Shown: positions 63,501 to 64,000 of the stretch, piece after piece | Position numbering within the stretch: the stretch's first letter is position 1 | Layout of the letters: each line of letters begins with the position of its first letter | Assembly: GCA_920105625.2 (NCBI GenBank) | Contig: OV050033.1 | Span: 97,094,280 to 97,158,279 of the forward strand | Length of the DNA: 64,000 bases | Reading direction: 5' to 3' | From: Clusia tigrina | Taxonomy: Eukaryota; Arthropoda; Insecta; Diptera; Clusiidae | The notes under the pieces: model-generated | What the model was told of the DNA's origin: nothing | What the model saw: only the letters and a program-made list of their open reading frames with translations | Database searches by the model: none | Position numbers and translations under genes: made by a program

Positions 63501-64000
63501 TGTAACTTTTTACTGGAGCGTAACAAAAACTTGAAACTTTGTAACACTAAAGTACGCGAGCCTCTTGTCAATTTAAGCTATCGCTCAAAGCTATGCTACC
63601 CTTGATTCCCAAATCAAACACTGATAAAACTTCAAATGGCCCTAGCTTCTATACGGTACGTCCTACAATTATCAAAGTTTGCAACATACAAATGCTTGTA
63701 ACTTTTTACTGGAGCGTAAAAAAAACTTGAAACTTTGTAACAATAAAGTACTCGAGCCTCTTGTCAATTTAAGTTATCGCTCAAAGCTATGCTACCCTTG
63801 AGTCCCAAATCAAACACTGATAAAACTTCAAGTGGCCCTAACTTCTATACGGTACGTCCTACTCCTATCAAAGTTTGCAACATACAAATGCTTGTAACTT
63901 TTTACTGGAGCGTCATAAAACCTTGATATTTTGTAACACTAAAGTACGCGAGCCTCTTGTCAATTTAAGCTATCGCTCAAAGCTATGCTACCCTTGATTC
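63305..64000. repeat. Copy of 57620-58315 at 29-monomer distance, cut by window end
   Basis: The private changes 'gtttgccaca' (57802 and 63487), 'gcgtaacaaaaac', 'taagttatcgctc' and 'ctactcctat' (58178 and 63863) all recur 5685 bp apart. That is 29 monomers plus the 1-bp insertion at 63060. The copy runs to the last base, so the true repeat probably continues beyond the window. Confidence 0.8.
63893..64000. repeat. Truncated last monomer (window edge)
   Basis: These are the first 108 bases of a ctaaagtacgcgag, ctcaaag, gattcc monomer. It is cut by the end of the window and is not a biological truncation. Confidence 0.95.

Larger units (their letters stand above)
1..64000. repeat. 196-bp tandem satellite array filling the whole window
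   Basis: One sequence unit repeats head to tail without interruption. The marker 'tgtaacttttt' recurs at 1, 197, 393 and so on to 63893, which gives 326 full monomers and one partial. Of these, 319 are exactly 196 bp, four are 195, one is 194 and two are 197. The lengths sum to 63892, so no hidden insertion remains unless a compensated one sits inside a single monomer. All monomers lie in the same orientation. Neighbours differ mostly by linked substitutions at a limited set of positions. No transposon, gene, microsatellite block or unique sequence breaks the array, and both ends are cut by the window. Such arrays are typical of eukaryotic centromeric, pericentromeric or subtelomeric heterochromatin. 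The exact location and species are not determinable here. Confidence 0.98.
49388..64000. repeat. Array domain 4: A8-dominated monomers with clear higher-order repeats
   Basis: From 49388 the A8, gacaaagc and tactcgcg monomers return, and after about 53.5 kb most monomers carry A8 with 'gaaac'. The block contains three well-defined higher-order arrangements: a 9-mer, an 11-mer offset and a 10-mer. It also contains a segment repeated at 29 monomers' distance that runs off the window end. No genes or unrelated sequence are present. Confidence 0.8.

Noticed and set aside
1..64000. CRISPR-like direct repeats
   Set aside because: The repeat unit is 196 bp with no unique spacers between copies, and there are no cas genes. 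It is a satellite.
1..64000. CENP-B box
   Set aside because: I found no sequence fitting the TTCG-N4-A-NN-CGGG pattern in any monomer type on either strand.
1..64000. Nested transposon or retroelement fragments
   Set aside because: The monomer phase is fully explained by seven small indels, so no extra DNA is inserted anywhere.

Overview
The whole window is one uninterrupted tandem satellite array. A monomer of 196 bp repeats head to tail in one orientation from the first base to the last. Counting the phase from base 1 gives 326 complete monomers (1-63892) plus 108 bp of a 327th. No protein-coding gene, RNA gene, mobile element, unique-sequence island or inverted segment is visible, and neither array edge lies in the window.

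Only seven monomers differ from 196 bp in length: four of 195, one of 194 and two of 197. Every later phase shift is accounted for by these seven. A representative monomer is about 39% GC, has more C than G on the given strand (46 C, 30 G) and is not CpG-depleted (7 CpG observed, about 7 expected). A long, homogeneous array of this kind indicates a eukaryotic genome, probably centromeric, pericentromeric or subtelomeric heterochromatin. The retained CpG favours a lineage with little CpG methylation, or an unmethylated array. I do not recognise the monomer and cannot name the organism.

The structure lies in how monomer variants are arranged. Linked diagnostic sites define subfamilies: 'cataaaacc/gatatt' versus an A8-tract form with 'gaaac'; 'ctaaagtacgcgag' versus 'aataaagcactcgag' versus 'aataaagtactcgcg'; 'gataaaac' versus 'gacaaagc'; and 'gtttgc' versus 'gcttcc' joined to an altered monomer start. 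There are four domains. Domain 1 (1-25870) is dominated by cataaaacc monomers in mixed order. Domain 2 (25871-37627) sees the A8, gacaaagc and tactcgcg forms arrive in quantity. Domain 3 (37628-49387) returns to domain-1-like monomers. Domain 4 (49388-64000) is increasingly A8-dominated.

Higher-order repeats of several sizes are superimposed: 3-mer (588 bp), 8-mer (1567 bp), two separate 9-mers (1764 bp), 10-mer (1960 bp), 11-mer offset (2156 bp), partial 12-mer and 13-mer (2548 bp). Private mutations prove co-duplication. This is the signature of repeated segmental amplification by unequal exchange or gene conversion, not of one fixed higher-order unit.

The most interesting signal is a variant class in which linked changes on both sides of the monomer junction create a perfect 7-bp inverted repeat with a 15-nt spacer, present in about 25 copies. 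Intermediate forms sit beside it. Other dyads, a short match to the hammerhead-ribozyme core and an A-tract expansion are reported with lower weight.
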